A stretch of 64,000 nt of DNA from Bartonella raoultii (GTDB lineage: Bacteria > Pseudomonadota > Alphaproteobacteria > Rhizobiales > Rhizobiaceae). Position 1 is the first letter of the stretch; each line of letters starts with the position of its first letter. The stretch is taken from the NCBI RefSeq assembly GCF_019659805.1, contig NZ_JAIFRO010000007.1, forward strand, positions 26,623-90,622, given 5' to 3'. The notes beneath the pieces are model-generated. The model saw only the letters and a list, made by a program, of their open reading frames with translations, had not been told where the DNA came from and ran no database searches. This document shows, piece by piece, positions 32,947 to 42,235 of this stretch. Both the position numbers and the translations under genes were made by a program.

Positions 32947-33643
32947 TGCTCCTTTTTTGCGCCAATTTTAATTATAAAATTGTTAAGAAAAAACTCTTAT
33001 TTTGTATATATAAGATGGTGGAACGTAATTCAGCTTCATAAAAGGGCATATTTAAGGCGTTATTTTTTCTTCAAAACGCTTGTACCTCATGGATCTGTGG
33101 TATGCTACTTGCTTTTACTACGTACTGTTTAGCAATAAGATATTCTCTATCAAAATTTGAATGCTTACATAGAGTGTGCATATTTATATAATTGAAATAT
33201 GGTAACTAAGTTTAATAATGCTCATTATAATCAATTTTGTATTTTATAGAAATAAAAGAGATTTAGTAAAAGTTTTTTAGATAATAGAATGAGTTTAGAA
33301 AATATTTTATTAATATCGAATTCTCAAGCTTTTATTTAAGCGTAAAAATGTGTGGCTATGAAGTCATTTTTTAAATAGTGTTCTACAGTTATTTAGAGCC
33401 ATATAATGTATAAATATAGATATCTTTAGATTTTATGTTATGAGATGTTTTTAATTCTTTTGTAAAAGAGTGTAGCCTTGATTATTTAGATATTAATTTT
33501 CTTTATTTCATTTCATATTTTATGCATGCTGCAATATTTTAGTAAATTGAAGCTCAATCCATAAAGTTTATGATGACACTAGCAAGAAAAGTCTGCCTTT
33601 TCTTTCTGGAACGATATAAATTGATGAAATCAAAAAGATAAGA
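32947..33643. other. Intergenic region between ppiB and tgt
   Basis: About 700 AT-rich bases with stops in all frames. I found no tRNA, no recognisable gene remnant and no strong hairpin. Bartonella chromosomes often have such long decayed spacers. Confidence 0.5.
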
Positions 33644-34765
33644 ATGATGGTAAAGACATTTCATTATAGAAAAATTGCCCAAGATGGATATGCTCGTCGA
33701 GGTGAAATTATAACAGGACGTGGGTATATTCGTACTCCTGCATTTATGCCCGTTGGAACGGCAGGAACCGTTAAGGCTATGTATATGGATCAAATACGTG
33801 CTCTTGGAGCGGATATCATTTTGGGTAATACTTATCATTTAATGTTACGTCCAGGGGCCGAGCGTATTGCGCGTTTAGGGGGCTTACATGAATTTTCACG
33901 TTGGTTTGGACCTATTTTAACTGATTCTGGTGGATTTCAGGTTATGTCCCTTGCAGGAATTCGTAAAATTACTGAACAAGGGGTCATGTTCCGCTCTTAT
34001 ATTAATGGAGCTTACTATGAAATGAGCCCAGAGCGTTCTATTGAAATTCAAGGGCTTTTGGATGCAGATATTCAGATGCAATTGGATCAATGTATTGCGT
34101 TGCCTGCTACTGATAAAGAAATGGAAGAAGCTATGGAACTTTCATTGCGATGGGCACAGCGTTGTAAAAGAGTTTTTGGTAATCAGCCAGATAAAGCATT
34201 ATTTGGAATTGTTCAAGGCGGTGATAATATGAAATTGCGTGAACGTTCTGCACAAGCCTTAAAAGAAATGGATTTGAAAGGCTATGCTATTGGAGGTCTT
34301 GCTGTTGGTGAACCCCAAAGCACTATGACTGCTGTTTTAGATGCTACTTGTCCAATTTTACCAGAGGATAAGCCACGTTATCTTATGGGGGTGGGAACAC
34401 CTGATGATATTTTACAAAGTGTTGCTCGTGGTATTGATATGTTTGATTGTGTTATGCCAACACGTGCTGGACGTCATGGCTTAGCTTTTACACGTTTTGG
34501 ACGAATTAATTTACGTAATGCACGTTATGCAGAAGATTCTTCGCCTCTTGATTCACAATCGCTTTGTTCTGCAGCATCTGATTATAGTTGTGCTTATTTG
34601 CATCATTTAATTAAATCTGGAGAATCTCTTGGTGGAATGTTATTGACTTGGAATAATCTTTTTTATTATCAGCAACTTATGCAAGGAATTCGTGATGCTA
34701 TTGAAAAGAGGTGTTATGCTGATTTTTGTGCTGAAACCCGAGCTTTATGGATGCAAGGACGCTAA
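33644..34765 (+). CDS. tgt: Queuine tRNA-ribosyltransferase (tRNA-guanine transglycosylase)
   Basis: 373 residues. Exchanges guanine 34 of tRNAs Asp, Asn, His and Tyr for the queuosine precursor. Substrate and catalytic blocks are TDSGGFQVMSLAG (Asp94), FGIVQGG, YAIGGLAVGEP and GIDMFDCVMPTRAGRHG (Asp265/Asp268 region). The C-terminal zinc site is not conserved: residues aligned with its three Cys and one His read Ser306, Cys308, Ala311 and Asn337 (see findings). Adjacent ATG codons at 33644 and 33647 both fit. Confidence 0.93.
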   Translation: MMVKTFHYRKIAQDGYARRGEIITGRGYIRTPAFMPVGTAGTVKAMYMDQIRALGADIILGNTYHLMLRPGAERIARLGGLHEFSRWFGPILTDSGGFQVMSLAGIRKITEQGVMFRSYINGAYYEMSPERSIEIQGLLDADIQMQLDQCIALPATDKEMEEAMELSLRWAQRCKRVFGNQPDKALFGIVQGGDNMKLRERSAQALKEMDLKGYAIGGLAVGEPQSTMTAVLDATCPILPEDKPRYLMGVGTPDDILQSVARGIDMFDCVMPTRAGRHGLAFTRFGRINLRNARYAEDSSPLDSQSLCSAASDYSCAYLHHLIKSGESLGGMLLTWNNLFYYQQLMQGIRDAIEKRCYADFCAETRALWMQGR

Positions 34766-35432
34766 GGTGTTGATCATAATGTGGGCTAGCAGTCTTTCTT
34801 CATATTGCTTTATTTATTTTGCATCAGGAGTTATTATAAAAACTGTACAATGAGAAGTGCTTTCTAAAAACATCAAATACATGATATTATCTGAAAAGAG
34901 AAATATTCAGTTTAATAAGGATGTATTCTTTCTGTAATTATTTATGTCGATTAAAAAACTGTTACTCCGGTACGCACTACCTGATCCGGAGAAAAACAGT
35001 TTGTTTCTGTTTATGATGATTGTTTAGACCAACAATATTAATGAGGCGTTAGCGAACTCTTAAAGAAGTATGAAAATTGTCTTTTTACAGAATTTTTTTT
35101 AAATCTTTTTATTATCAATAATGGAGTTTTTATAAAAAACTGTCGTTGAGAATTAGAGATGAAGTTGATTTAAAAAATTTAGAAAATATACAGCAGTTTA
35201 CATTATAAAATACTGTGTTTATTTCTACGGAGAGAAAGATTTTAATATTAAAGTTTTATGTAAAATTATATAATATCATACTTCAAAAAAATCTTTATAA
35301 AAACACACTCTTTTATATCCTTATAAAAGGATATGAAGGGGATGTTTAATTCTAACATCAGGAAATATAGAAAGATTCTCAATTTGTTTGCGCATATTGG
35401 GAAACTCATCGTTCAAATATCACTACAGAGAA
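34766..35432. other. Intergenic region between tgt and an MFS gene, with one large hairpin
   Basis: About 670 bases with no gene that I can support. It contains an interrupted inverted repeat at 34956-35002: AAACTGTT / AACAGTTT as outer arms, CTCCGG / CCGGAG as inner arms, and a 15-base loop. There is no T-run directly after it, so it is not a standard terminator. Confidence 0.55.
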
Positions 35433-36641
35433 ATGGTAACAATGAAGGGCTTTTATAAAAAACATATTTTTGTAGTGAGGAGTGATTTTAGGATACGATA
35501 TTTAGCAATTTTAGCTCTTTCTGTGGGAAGTTTTGCTATTGGTACTGCAGAATTTGTTGCAATGGGGTTACAGCCGGAGATGGCACAAAGCTCCCGTATT
35601 GATATTCCTACAGCGGGGCAATATGTTTCTGCTTATGCATTAGGCGTTGTGCTTGGAGCACCTCTTTTAGCTGTTGGGACAGCTCATTTATCACGCAAAA
35701 CTGTTTTGATAGGATTGATGTTTTTTTATGCGTTGGCAAATATTTCTAGTGCTTTTTTTACTGATTTTAGCATATTAGTAGTACTACGATTTATCAGTGG
35801 TCTTCCTCATGGCATCTATTTTGGACTTGCAGCTATGGTTGCTTCTGCAATGGTGGAAGTGCATGAACGTTCTAAAGCTGTTGGTTATGTAATGCTCGGT
35901 TTAACAATTGCGACAGTTTTGGGAGCACCCAGTGCAACTTGGATTGGTCAACTTATCGGCTGGAGAATCGCCTTTATTCTTGTAGGTATTATCGCTTTGT
36001 TGTGTTGTTTTCTTCTTGGGAAGTTTTTACCTTTTGATGTAAAAGGTAAAAAAACGAGCCCTTTACGAGAACTGGGAGCATTAAAGCAGAAACAAGTATG
36101 GTTGCTCTTGGCAATGGTGTCGGTGGGAGCATCAGGATTATTTTCTATTTTTACTTATATTAAATCAACTTTAATGCATATTTCTGGTGTTTCGCTTCAT
36201 TGGGTACCATTTATTCTTCCATTTGTTGGATTAGGAATGGTGGTAGGAAACCTTTTGGGCCCTAAATTTGCAATTAAAATTGGTATTTCACCAATGATAT
36301 TTTTTTCTATGCTTTGGAGTACATTTGTTTTTTTTCTTTTTTTCTTTTTGTCCTGTACTCCGTTTACTGCGGTTGTGGGATGTTTTTTTGTTGGTACTTC
36401 TTTTGCAGCTATGCCTTCTATACAAACAAAAATTATGGATGTTGCTGTGCGTGGAAAAATTTTGGCCGGAGCATTAATGCAATCTGCTTTTAATGTTGCT
36501 AATGCTCTTGGTGCAGAAGCTGGATCGTGGACTTTAAAATTGGGCTATAGTTATGAATATACGGCTGTTCTTGGAGGTATTTTAACCTTGTGTGGATTAC
36601 TGATTTTTAGTATCTCATGGTATATAGAAAAGCGTACTTAA
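35433..36641 (+). CDS. MFS transporter, DHA1 (AraJ/YdhP-like) family
   Basis: 402 residues from ATG 35433 (ACAGAG upstream); ATG 35442 and an upstream TTG at 35388 are alternatives. Twelve membrane segments are readable. The first carries the signature GTAEFVAMGLQPEMA, shared by AraJ/YdhP/NepI-type drug or sugar efflux proteins, and the loop after segment 2 holds the MFS basic motif (HLSRKTVLIG). Substrate unknown. It is convergent with the second MFS gene, 28 bases away. Confidence 0.85.
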   Translation: MVTMKGFYKKHIFVVRSDFRIRYLAILALSVGSFAIGTAEFVAMGLQPEMAQSSRIDIPTAGQYVSAYALGVVLGAPLLAVGTAHLSRKTVLIGLMFFYALANISSAFFTDFSILVVLRFISGLPHGIYFGLAAMVASAMVEVHERSKAVGYVMLGLTIATVLGAPSATWIGQLIGWRIAFILVGIIALLCCFLLGKFLPFDVKGKKTSPLRELGALKQKQVWLLLAMVSVGASGLFSIFTYIKSTLMHISGVSLHWVPFILPFVGLGMVVGNLLGPKFAIKIGISPMIFFSMLWSTFVFFLFFFLSCTPFTAVVGCFFVGTSFAAMPSIQTKIMDVAVRGKILAGALMQSAFNVANALGAEAGSWTLKLGYSYEYTAVLGGILTLCGLLIFSISWYIEKRT

Positions 36642-36669
36642 TATTTTTTTCTGTTTTAGAAAATAATAT

Positions 36670-38097
36670 TTAATTATTTAATTGTCCTGTTGGGTTTTTA
36701 AATATTCTGTAGGAAACGCGTAAAGCAAACGGAATACCAATACAGAATAAAAGAGTGATGAGAACGATAAGAAGCGCTTTTGCTGCACAAATCATTCCTA
36801 TTATTCCGCCAGGATTAAAGAGACCAGCAAGATTTGTGATTGTTCCTGCAAGTGTTGCGCTTAATGCAGCTGAAAAGAGCTGTACAGAGATAAGAGATTC
36901 GCTAGCACGTAGAGCATCTTCATCGTTTGCACATTGTAAAATTCGTGTTAACAAATGCGGCCATGCTACACCAGCACTAATACCGATAGAAAACAATGCT
37001 AAGCAAATAATAAAAATATATTCAGGTTTGGAAATCTCTGTTGGGATTAGCCATAAAAGAATGCTTATACCTAACAAGTTTAATATGGGGGAAAATATAA
37101 TGATTCTGTGAATTTTTTTTGCAGATATACCGGCACTTAAGAGAGCTCCACATGTCCAGCCAAGACTCATGAGTGATGCTATATAACCAGCAATAAGCGG
37201 TGTTTGTCCATGCAGCTCTTGAAGAAACAGTGGAAAATATAATTCTATACTGTACACGATTGTTATAAAAATAAGTATTAAGACATAAACGGGAAAAAAT
37301 TCAGAAGAAAAGGAGAAGGACTTGTGTGGTAACATAGGATGAGGGGTGAATGATTCTATTTTTGCAAAAATAAAGAGAAGTCCCAATCCGATGATAAGTC
37401 CATAGATTTTTGCTACTGTAGTATCCATAGCCCCCCCTGCTGAAATAATAAAAATTAATAAGGTAACTATAAGAAGTTGCGAAAAGGGAAGAGAAGACGT
37501 TGGAATAGAATTTTTATTTTCTTTTGGCAAAACCTTAAGAGCTATAAGCGAGAAGATTATTGCTAATATACCCATAACCCAAAAGGATGCTCTCCATGCT
37601 CCATAATATACAGAAATACCGCCAATAGCTGGTCCTAACAAGGTTGATATTCCCCACATTCCAGAGATAACGCTTAATGCGTGTGACCATACAGATGGGC
37701 TAAAAACGAGACGTACCATAGAATAGGAGAGGGATAGCAAAGAACCACTTCCGAACCCTTGAATAAAACGTCCTATTAAAAATAAGGGCATAGTTGAAGA
37801 AAAGCTACAGATAAAGGTACCAAAGATAAAAATGATTCCAGAGATAAAATAAGCTCTGCGTGGACCTATTTTTTCTAACATTTTTGTTGCAAGTGAAGTA
37901 CCAAGAAGTGATGCTACGATAAAAACAGTCGCTACCCAAGAATAATATAATTTACCACCAATCTCATTCATAAGAGAGGGTAAAATAGTCATAACACTAT
38001 AAACGTTTGTAGCGTGCAATAAAACACCACCCATAAACGTTAAAAAGCGAATCCCATTTCCCCCTAATAAAAGTGTAGACCAGCCCTGTTTATTCAC
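36670..38097 (-). CDS. MFS transporter, DHA2-like (14-segment) family
   Basis: 475 residues from a GTG at 38097; the ribosome site is weak, so the start is uncertain. Repeated hydrophobic segments number about 14. The N-terminal half has NVYSVMTILPSLMNEIGG and SWVATVFIVASLLGTSLATK, then the basic loop and GRFIQGFGSGSLLSLSYSMV, a pattern of EmrB/QacA-like exporters. Substrate unknown. It lies downstream of icd on the same strand but a hairpin at 38168-38195 separates them. Confidence 0.85.
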   Translation of the reverse strand: MNKQGWSTLLLGGNGIRFLTFMGGVLLHATNVYSVMTILPSLMNEIGGKLYYSWVATVFIVASLLGTSLATKMLEKIGPRRAYFISGIIFIFGTFICSFSSTMPLFLIGRFIQGFGSGSLLSLSYSMVRLVFSPSVWSHALSVISGMWGISTLLGPAIGGISVYYGAWRASFWVMGILAIIFSLIALKVLPKENKNSIPTSSLPFSQLLIVTLLIFIISAGGAMDTTVAKIYGLIIGLGLLFIFAKIESFTPHPMLPHKSFSFSSEFFPVYVLILIFITIVYSIELYFPLFLQELHGQTPLIAGYIASLMSLGWTCGALLSAGISAKKIHRIIIFSPILNLLGISILLWLIPTEISKPEYIFIICLALFSIGISAGVAWPHLLTRILQCANDEDALRASESLISVQLFSAALSATLAGTITNLAGLFNPGGIIGMICAAKALLIVLITLLFCIGIPFALRVSYRIFKNPTGQLNN

Positions 38098-38167
38098 TGT
38101 TTTTGCTATGTAGTAAAAATTGTTTTTTTTATTTATAAAACAATTATTTAAATTTTCAAGAGAAGAT

Positions 38168-38195
38168 TCAAAGCTCTCTTTTTACAGAGCTTTGA
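38168..38195 (-). terminator. Hairpin between icd and the MFS gene, probable terminator
   Basis: Ten-bp perfect stem (TCAAAGCTCT at 38168-38177, AGAGCTTTGA at 38186-38195) with an 8-base loop, 24 bases beyond the icd stop. The T-run after it on the minus strand is weak, so efficiency is uncertain. Confidence 0.6.
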
Positions 38196-38218
38196 AGCTT
38201 TTATGAAACTATTATAGC

Positions 38219-39433
38219 TTAATTATTCATTGCTTTTTTGAGGTTTTCATCAACTTTATCAAGAAAACCTGTTGTAGAAAGCCACTTTTGCTTAGGACCA
38301 ATTAAAAGTGCGAGATCTTTGGTCATGAAGCCTTCCTCGACGGTTTTAATACAAACTTTTTCCAATGTTATGGCAAAGTTTTTTAATTTTTCATTATTAT
38401 CAAGTTTGGCACGATGAGCTAGTCCACGTGTCCATGCAAAAATAGATGCAATAGAATTTGTTGATGTTTCTTCATTCCTTTGATGTTGGCGATAATGGCG
38501 TGTTACTGTACCGTGTGCAGCTTCTGCTTCAACAATTTGACCATCTGGTGTCATGAGAACAGAAGTCATCAAACCAAGGGAACCAAAGCCTTGTGCAACG
38601 ATATCTGATTGCACATCACCGTCATAATTTTTACATGCCCATACATAGCCACCTGACCATTTAAGTGCAGAAGCAACCATGTCATCAATGAGGCGATGTT
38701 CATAATATAATTTACGGTTTTCAAATTTAGATTTGAACTCTGCATCAAATATTTCTTGAAAGAGATCTTTAAAGCGGCCATCATAAGTTTTTAGAATGGT
38801 ATTTTTTGTTGAGAGATAGACAGGAACATTTCGTTCTAGTCCGTAATTAAAAGATGCACGTGCAAAATCACGAATTGATTCATCAAGGTTATACATCGCC
38901 ATGGCAACCCCTGCACTTGGAGCATCAAAAACATCGTGTTCTATAACTTGATTGTCATCACTTACAAACTTAATACTCAATTTTCCTTTTCCAGGAAAAG
39001 TAAAATCTGTTGCTTTATACTGGTCACCAAAAGCGTGACGCCCAATAATAATTGGTTTTGTCCAGTTAGGAACAAGGCGAGGGACATTTTTACAGATAAT
39101 AGGTTCTCGAAAAATAACTCCTCCTAAAATATTTCGGATCGTACCATTGGGTGATTTCCACATTTTTTTTAAGTTAAATTCTTTAACGCGCGCTTCATCA
39201 GGAGTGATGGTTGCACATTTTATACCAACTCCATATTTTTTGATAGCATGAGCCGAATCGATAGTTATCTGATCATTGGTTGCATCTCGATTCTCGACAG
39301 AAAGATCGTAATATTTGAGATCAATGTCTAGGTAAGGATGGATCAATTTTTCTTTGATATATTTCCAGATAATACGAGTCATTTCATCCCCGTCGATTTC
39401 AACAACAGGGTTTTCTACTTTGATCTTTACCAT
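38219..39433 (-). CDS. icd: Isocitrate dehydrogenase [NADP+], eukaryote-like dimeric type
   Basis: 404 residues. TCA-cycle oxidation of isocitrate to 2-oxoglutarate with NADPH formation. It belongs to the mitochondrial-type subfamily found in alphaproteobacteria: [20 protein letters not shown] at the N-terminus, substrate-binding [19 protein letters not shown] (about residues 94-112) and [20 protein letters not shown] with metal-binding aspartates. ATG 39433 has AAAGGACATCTC upstream. It marks the left boundary of the phage island, which starts within the next 800 bases. Confidence 0.96.
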   Translation of the reverse strand: MVKIKVENPVVEIDGDEMTRIIWKYIKEKLIHPYLDIDLKYYDLSVENRDATNDQITIDSAHAIKKYGVGIKCATITPDEARVKEFNLKKMWKSPNGTIRNILGGVIFREPIICKNVPRLVPNWTKPIIIGRHAFGDQYKATDFTFPGKGKLSIKFVSDDNQVIEHDVFDAPSAGVAMAMYNLDESIRDFARASFNYGLERNVPVYLSTKNTILKTYDGRFKDLFQEIFDAEFKSKFENRKLYYEHRLIDDMVASALKWSGGYVWACKNYDGDVQSDIVAQGFGSLGLMTSVLMTPDGQIVEAEAAHGTVTRHYRQHQRNEETSTNSIASIFAWTRGLAHRAKLDNNEKLKNFAITLEKVCIKTVEEGFMTKDLALLIGPKQKWLSTTGFLDKVDENLKKAMNN

Positions 39434-40226
39434 GAGATGTCCTTTTTTATTTTAATCATATTTTTATAGCACTTTTAACTTTATCATAAAAAGTAAAAAC
39501 AAGGATAAGAGAAAAGCATTTAAATGTAATTTTTTAGAGCCTATCATAAATAATATGTAAAACTTTATTAAAGAACACATATTTAAAACTGTGTTCCCTA
39601 ATATAGCTATTGTAAGTAAATGAAAAACTTATTTAATAAAATTTAAATCGATATTTTTTTATTCATAGATTTTCATTTATTTTATTAAATTCTTTCTTCA
39701 TAAACTTTAAGGTTATGATTTAAAACCCAATATGATGATAAATAATGCGCTATTATAGGCTATAAAATCAAGTTTTTGATAAGTCTTTCAGGATATTTTA
39801 GTGATTTTGTAAGTTTTGATAAAAGACAAATAAAGGAAAAAACTATATTTAGCTAACAATGCGTATGGTTTATAAATTTTGCTTATTATAAAGAAAACCT
39901 CAAAAATTTTCTCTATTTGATTGAAATTTGCAGCGTTATTTAGTGTATTATTTAGATAAAGCACTCTCTCTTAAGAGAAAAGAATATCAATGATTTATTC
40001 ATTTTCATTGATTCTTTATCGTACAACAATATTTTAAAAAACCATTCCCTCATTTATGAGGTATTTTTCGTGATAAAAATACATAAAAAATCAATATGTT
40101 ATTGATATAAGAAGGGGTTATGGTATGCCCAAGGGGCAAAAAGAAAGTAGATAAAATCAAAAAATTATGTTGAATTATAAGGGAATTGATGAATCCTGAT
40201 TCTATTATGTTTTTTGGGCTCTATCC
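39434..40226. other. Non-coding junction between icd and the prophage integrase, rich in dyads
   Basis: About 790 AT-rich bases. Several inverted repeats crowd next to the integrase end: CCTCAT/ATGAGG at 40048-40061, GTATTTTT/AAAAATAC at 40061-40082, ATCAATA/TATTGAT at 40090-40106 and TGCCC/GGGCA at 40126-40138. The first two could terminate the integrase transcript. The left attachment site should be in this stretch, but no tRNA gene or repeat partner is visible, so I cannot place it. Confidence 0.5.
40048..40082 (-). terminator. Tandem hairpins downstream of the integrase gene
   Basis: Two adjacent perfect dyads (6 bp with a 2-base loop, then 8 bp with a 6-base loop). On the minus strand the second hairpin reached, CCTCAT/ATGAGG, is followed by GAATGGTTTTTT. 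They lie about 145 bases past the integrase stop. A role as terminator or as part of the attachment region is possible. Confidence 0.45.
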
Positions 40227-41264
40227 CTAACTTTTTCGGAGCTTTTTGATTGCTTCTAGAGCTAATCTTTTACGGTCTGCACTCTTTGTATAAAGAGATG
40301 CCATTTGATCTTCAGTCCATCCAAAAAGTGCTTTGAGTTGTGAGACTGTTGCACCAGAATTAGCAGCGCGTGTTGCTGCCAATTTTCTTAAACCATGTGC
40401 TGATTTTTTAATTCCAGCTTTATTACAAGCATCTCTAAAAGCATTACCAAAGCTTTCTTTGATAAATTTTTGATTAGTTTTACTACAGATGAATGTTTCT
40501 TCTCCAATAGGACCAATTTTAAGAGTTTCTGCGAGCTCAGGTAAAATAGGAAGAAAGACATCTGTTTGGAATTTGCTTTTTTCTGTTCTGAGATGAATGA
40601 TATTATCCTTGACATCTTTCCAACCGATGCGAACAGCATCACCACGACGCAAGCCTGTGTAAAGAAGAACATCAATCCAAACACGTTCATGAGTACCATA
40701 TGACCAGCGTTGATAATATTTTTCAACATCTTCTTCTGTCCAAACAGCAAATCCATCTTTATTGTTGAGAGCTGGTCTTTTTACTCCTACTGTTGGATTA
40801 GTTTCCAAAAGACCTTGCTCAATTGCCCAATTAAAAAGTCCATTCAGTGCTTTCAGAAAATTTCTAGCCATTGCGGGTGTTTCTTTACGCCGTTCAACAC
40901 CAGCTATGATATGTTTTTTTTCAATCGCTTTGTATGGAATGTTGCCTACGGAATCGCATACCTTCATAAGAATGAGTTCATTTTGTTTTTTCGTAGATTG
41001 CGCTAGGTTATGCCAATTGGTGCTATTTAAATATTGTTTCAATAGCCATGCAAAGGACCCTTCAACAAGTTTACCAGGTTTGGATTTAGGAAGTATAAGT
41101 CCTTGTAATTCAGCAAGTGCACTTTTGTAATTATCAACGAACTCTTGTGTTCCATAAGTTCCACATACTCTAATGCGCTTTCCATGACCTATACGGACAT
41201 ACCATATAATTTTACCATGGCGTGTGATTTCTTTGACAAGATGAGGAGGGCGTGGTTTAGGCAT
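40227..41264 (-). CDS. Phage integrase (tyrosine recombinase)
   Basis: 345 residues. Catalytic residues: Arg206 (YTGLRRGD), Lys near 230, His290 and Arg293 (SAHGLRK), Trp316 (FGW, in the place of the second His) and the nucleophile Tyr325 (SLYTKSADR). An N-terminal DNA-arm-binding and core-binding part precedes residue 170. It catalyses site-specific integration and excision of the island. It is the leftmost gene, transcribed outward toward icd, with a small putative excisionase gene just upstream. Confidence 0.92.
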   Translation of the reverse strand: MPKPRPPHLVKEITRHGKIIWYVRIGHGKRIRVCGTYGTQEFVDNYKSALAELQGLILPKSKPGKLVEGSFAWLLKQYLNSTNWHNLAQSTKKQNELILMKVCDSVGNIPYKAIEKKHIIAGVERRKETPAMARNFLKALNGLFNWAIEQGLLETNPTVGVKRPALNNKDGFAVWTEEDVEKYYQRWSYGTHERVWIDVLLYTGLRRGDAVRIGWKDVKDNIIHLRTEKSKFQTDVFLPILPELAETLKIGPIGEETFICSKTNQKFIKESFGNAFRDACNKAGIKKSAHGLRKLAATRAANSGATVSQLKALFGWTEDQMASLYTKSADRKRLALEAIKKLRKS

Positions 41265-41273
41265 AGATATAAT

Positions 41274-41486
41274 CTATAGTTTAATATCAAATTCATAATC
41301 ATCAGATGATAAATTCCACAATTTATCAGGATGATTGGTTGCATTTGGTAATGGAATATCGGATTTGAGATAGATAAGCAGTTCTCCTGTAGGTTTAATT
41401 TCTATGAGTTCGCATCCTTGCTTTTTTGCTTCTCTTAAAGCCCGTGCAATGGCTGGTTGTGTTATGGTAGCTAGGCGATGCGCCAT
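41274..41486 (-). CDS. Small phage protein, possible excisionase or integrase cofactor
   Basis: 70 residues from ATG 41486, with GAGGAGA 7-13 bases upstream; an in-frame start at 41501 overlaps that site and is rejected. The sequence (ATITQPAIARALREAKKQGC) suggests a helical DNA-binding N-terminus, then a short beta section (LLIYLKSD). It ends 9 bases before the integrase start, which is the usual place for xis, but no family signature confirms it. Confidence 0.55.
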   Translation of the reverse strand: MAHRLATITQPAIARALREAKKQGCELIEIKPTGELLIYLKSDIPLPNATNHPDKLWNLSSDDYEFDIKL

Positions 41487-41508
41487 ATCTGTTCTCCTCA
41501 TTTGAAGT

Positions 41509-41541
41509 GCAATTCACCCGTGTCGTGAATCACGCATTTTT
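41509..41541 (-). promoter_or_regulatory. 5' leader element of the integrase unit, shared with the bet leader
   Basis: The plus strand reads ATTCAC then CCGTGTC then GTGAAT, a 6-bp stem, within CCCGTGTCGTGAATCACGC. A near-copy (CCCGTTGCGTGAAATACGC) occurs at 43087-43105, just upstream of bet, also forming a hairpin. Both lie 20-50 bases ahead of the start codons of leftward phage genes, so a shared transcript-level signal is likely. Confidence 0.45.
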
Positions 41542-41566
41542 TTGCAAGTTGTTATAGGGAAAGGGT

Positions 41567-41604
41567 GGGGGTGCTAGGAGGCATGTGTGGACAGCAGCAC
41601 CCCC
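41567..41604 (-). promoter_or_regulatory. Strong GC-rich hairpin after the YqaJ gene
   Basis: Perfect 9-bp stem (GGGGGTGCT at 41567-41575, AGCACCCCC at 41596-41604) with a 20-base loop, starting 6 bases beyond the stop of the exonuclease gene. There is no T-run, so it may be a transcript-stabilising or attenuating structure rather than a full terminator. Confidence 0.55.
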
Positions 41605-41610
41605 ATAAGG

Positions 41611-42234
41611 TTAAGCCGCTTTTGTTGAAATCTTTTTGATCTCTTGTTCTATTTCTTTTAAAAAGGCTTCTACAGCCTGATTAATTTGTTCAATATGTTT
41701 TTCATCACGGTGGATACGTTTGATTTTCATGCGTAAATGAGATGATTGTCCCGTAAAGCGCGGATCATAGCTGATGAAATCACACCATTTGCGTCCAGTA
41801 CATGCCATTTGAAATTGCATTTGTGCATGATATTCAGGTTTGATCTCATCATTTATAAAGAAGCGCATATGGGTCGTTGATCTAGGACATTTGATTTCAA
41901 TTAACCCGTGCTCATCAACGAGCCCATCAGGACTTGCCCCCGCCATTTCTATTGTAGGATGTTGAATAAAGCCGCATTTTGTAACATTCGCATCATGGAT
42001 AAGGCTATATTCATGCAAGGCATTTTCTTCATGTTCAATGCCCCATCTCATATCTTCATTTTCATAATGGGGGCTTATTTCTCCCGTTAAACGTTCTGTT
42101 ATAAGCTTGATTTTGTAGTCTTCATATTTGCTTGTAGGCGTTCCCTTTGCTGTTTTACTCAGTATGTTGTAAATATTAGAAGCGGTGACTTTTCCTAATC
42201 TTGCTTGAAACCATTCTGCCGTTCTTTGTTCCAT
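41611..42234 (-). CDS. YqaJ-family phage exonuclease
   Basis: 207 residues from ATG 42234, which follows the bet stop by one base (TGAGATG). The start gives MEQRTAEWFQARLGKVTASN, the typical N-terminus of YqaJ/lambda-exonuclease-like recombinases. Active-site blocks: WGIEHEENALHEY, then GASPDGLVDEHGLIEIKCPR (PD-(D/E)xK motif with Asp, Glu and Lys) and HAQMQFQMACTGRKWCDF. It resects double-stranded ends 5' to 3' for annealing by the Bet protein encoded directly upstream. Confidence 0.9.
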   Translation of the reverse strand: MEQRTAEWFQARLGKVTASNIYNILSKTAKGTPTSKYEDYKIKLITERLTGEISPHYENEDMRWGIEHEENALHEYSLIHDANVTKCGFIQHPTIEMAGASPDGLVDEHGLIEIKCPRSTTHMRFFINDEIKPEYHAQMQFQMACTGRKWCDFISYDPRFTGQSSHLRMKIKRIHRDEKHIEQINQAVEAFLKEIEQEIKKISTKAA

Positions 42235-42235
42235 C

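Noticed and set aside
40091..40103. TCAATATGTTATT shared between the integrase side (40091) and the right repeat (58415) as a possible attachment core
   Set aside because: Thirteen identical bases of pure AT-type sequence are expected by chance in DNA this AT-rich, and no tRNA or longer match supports it.
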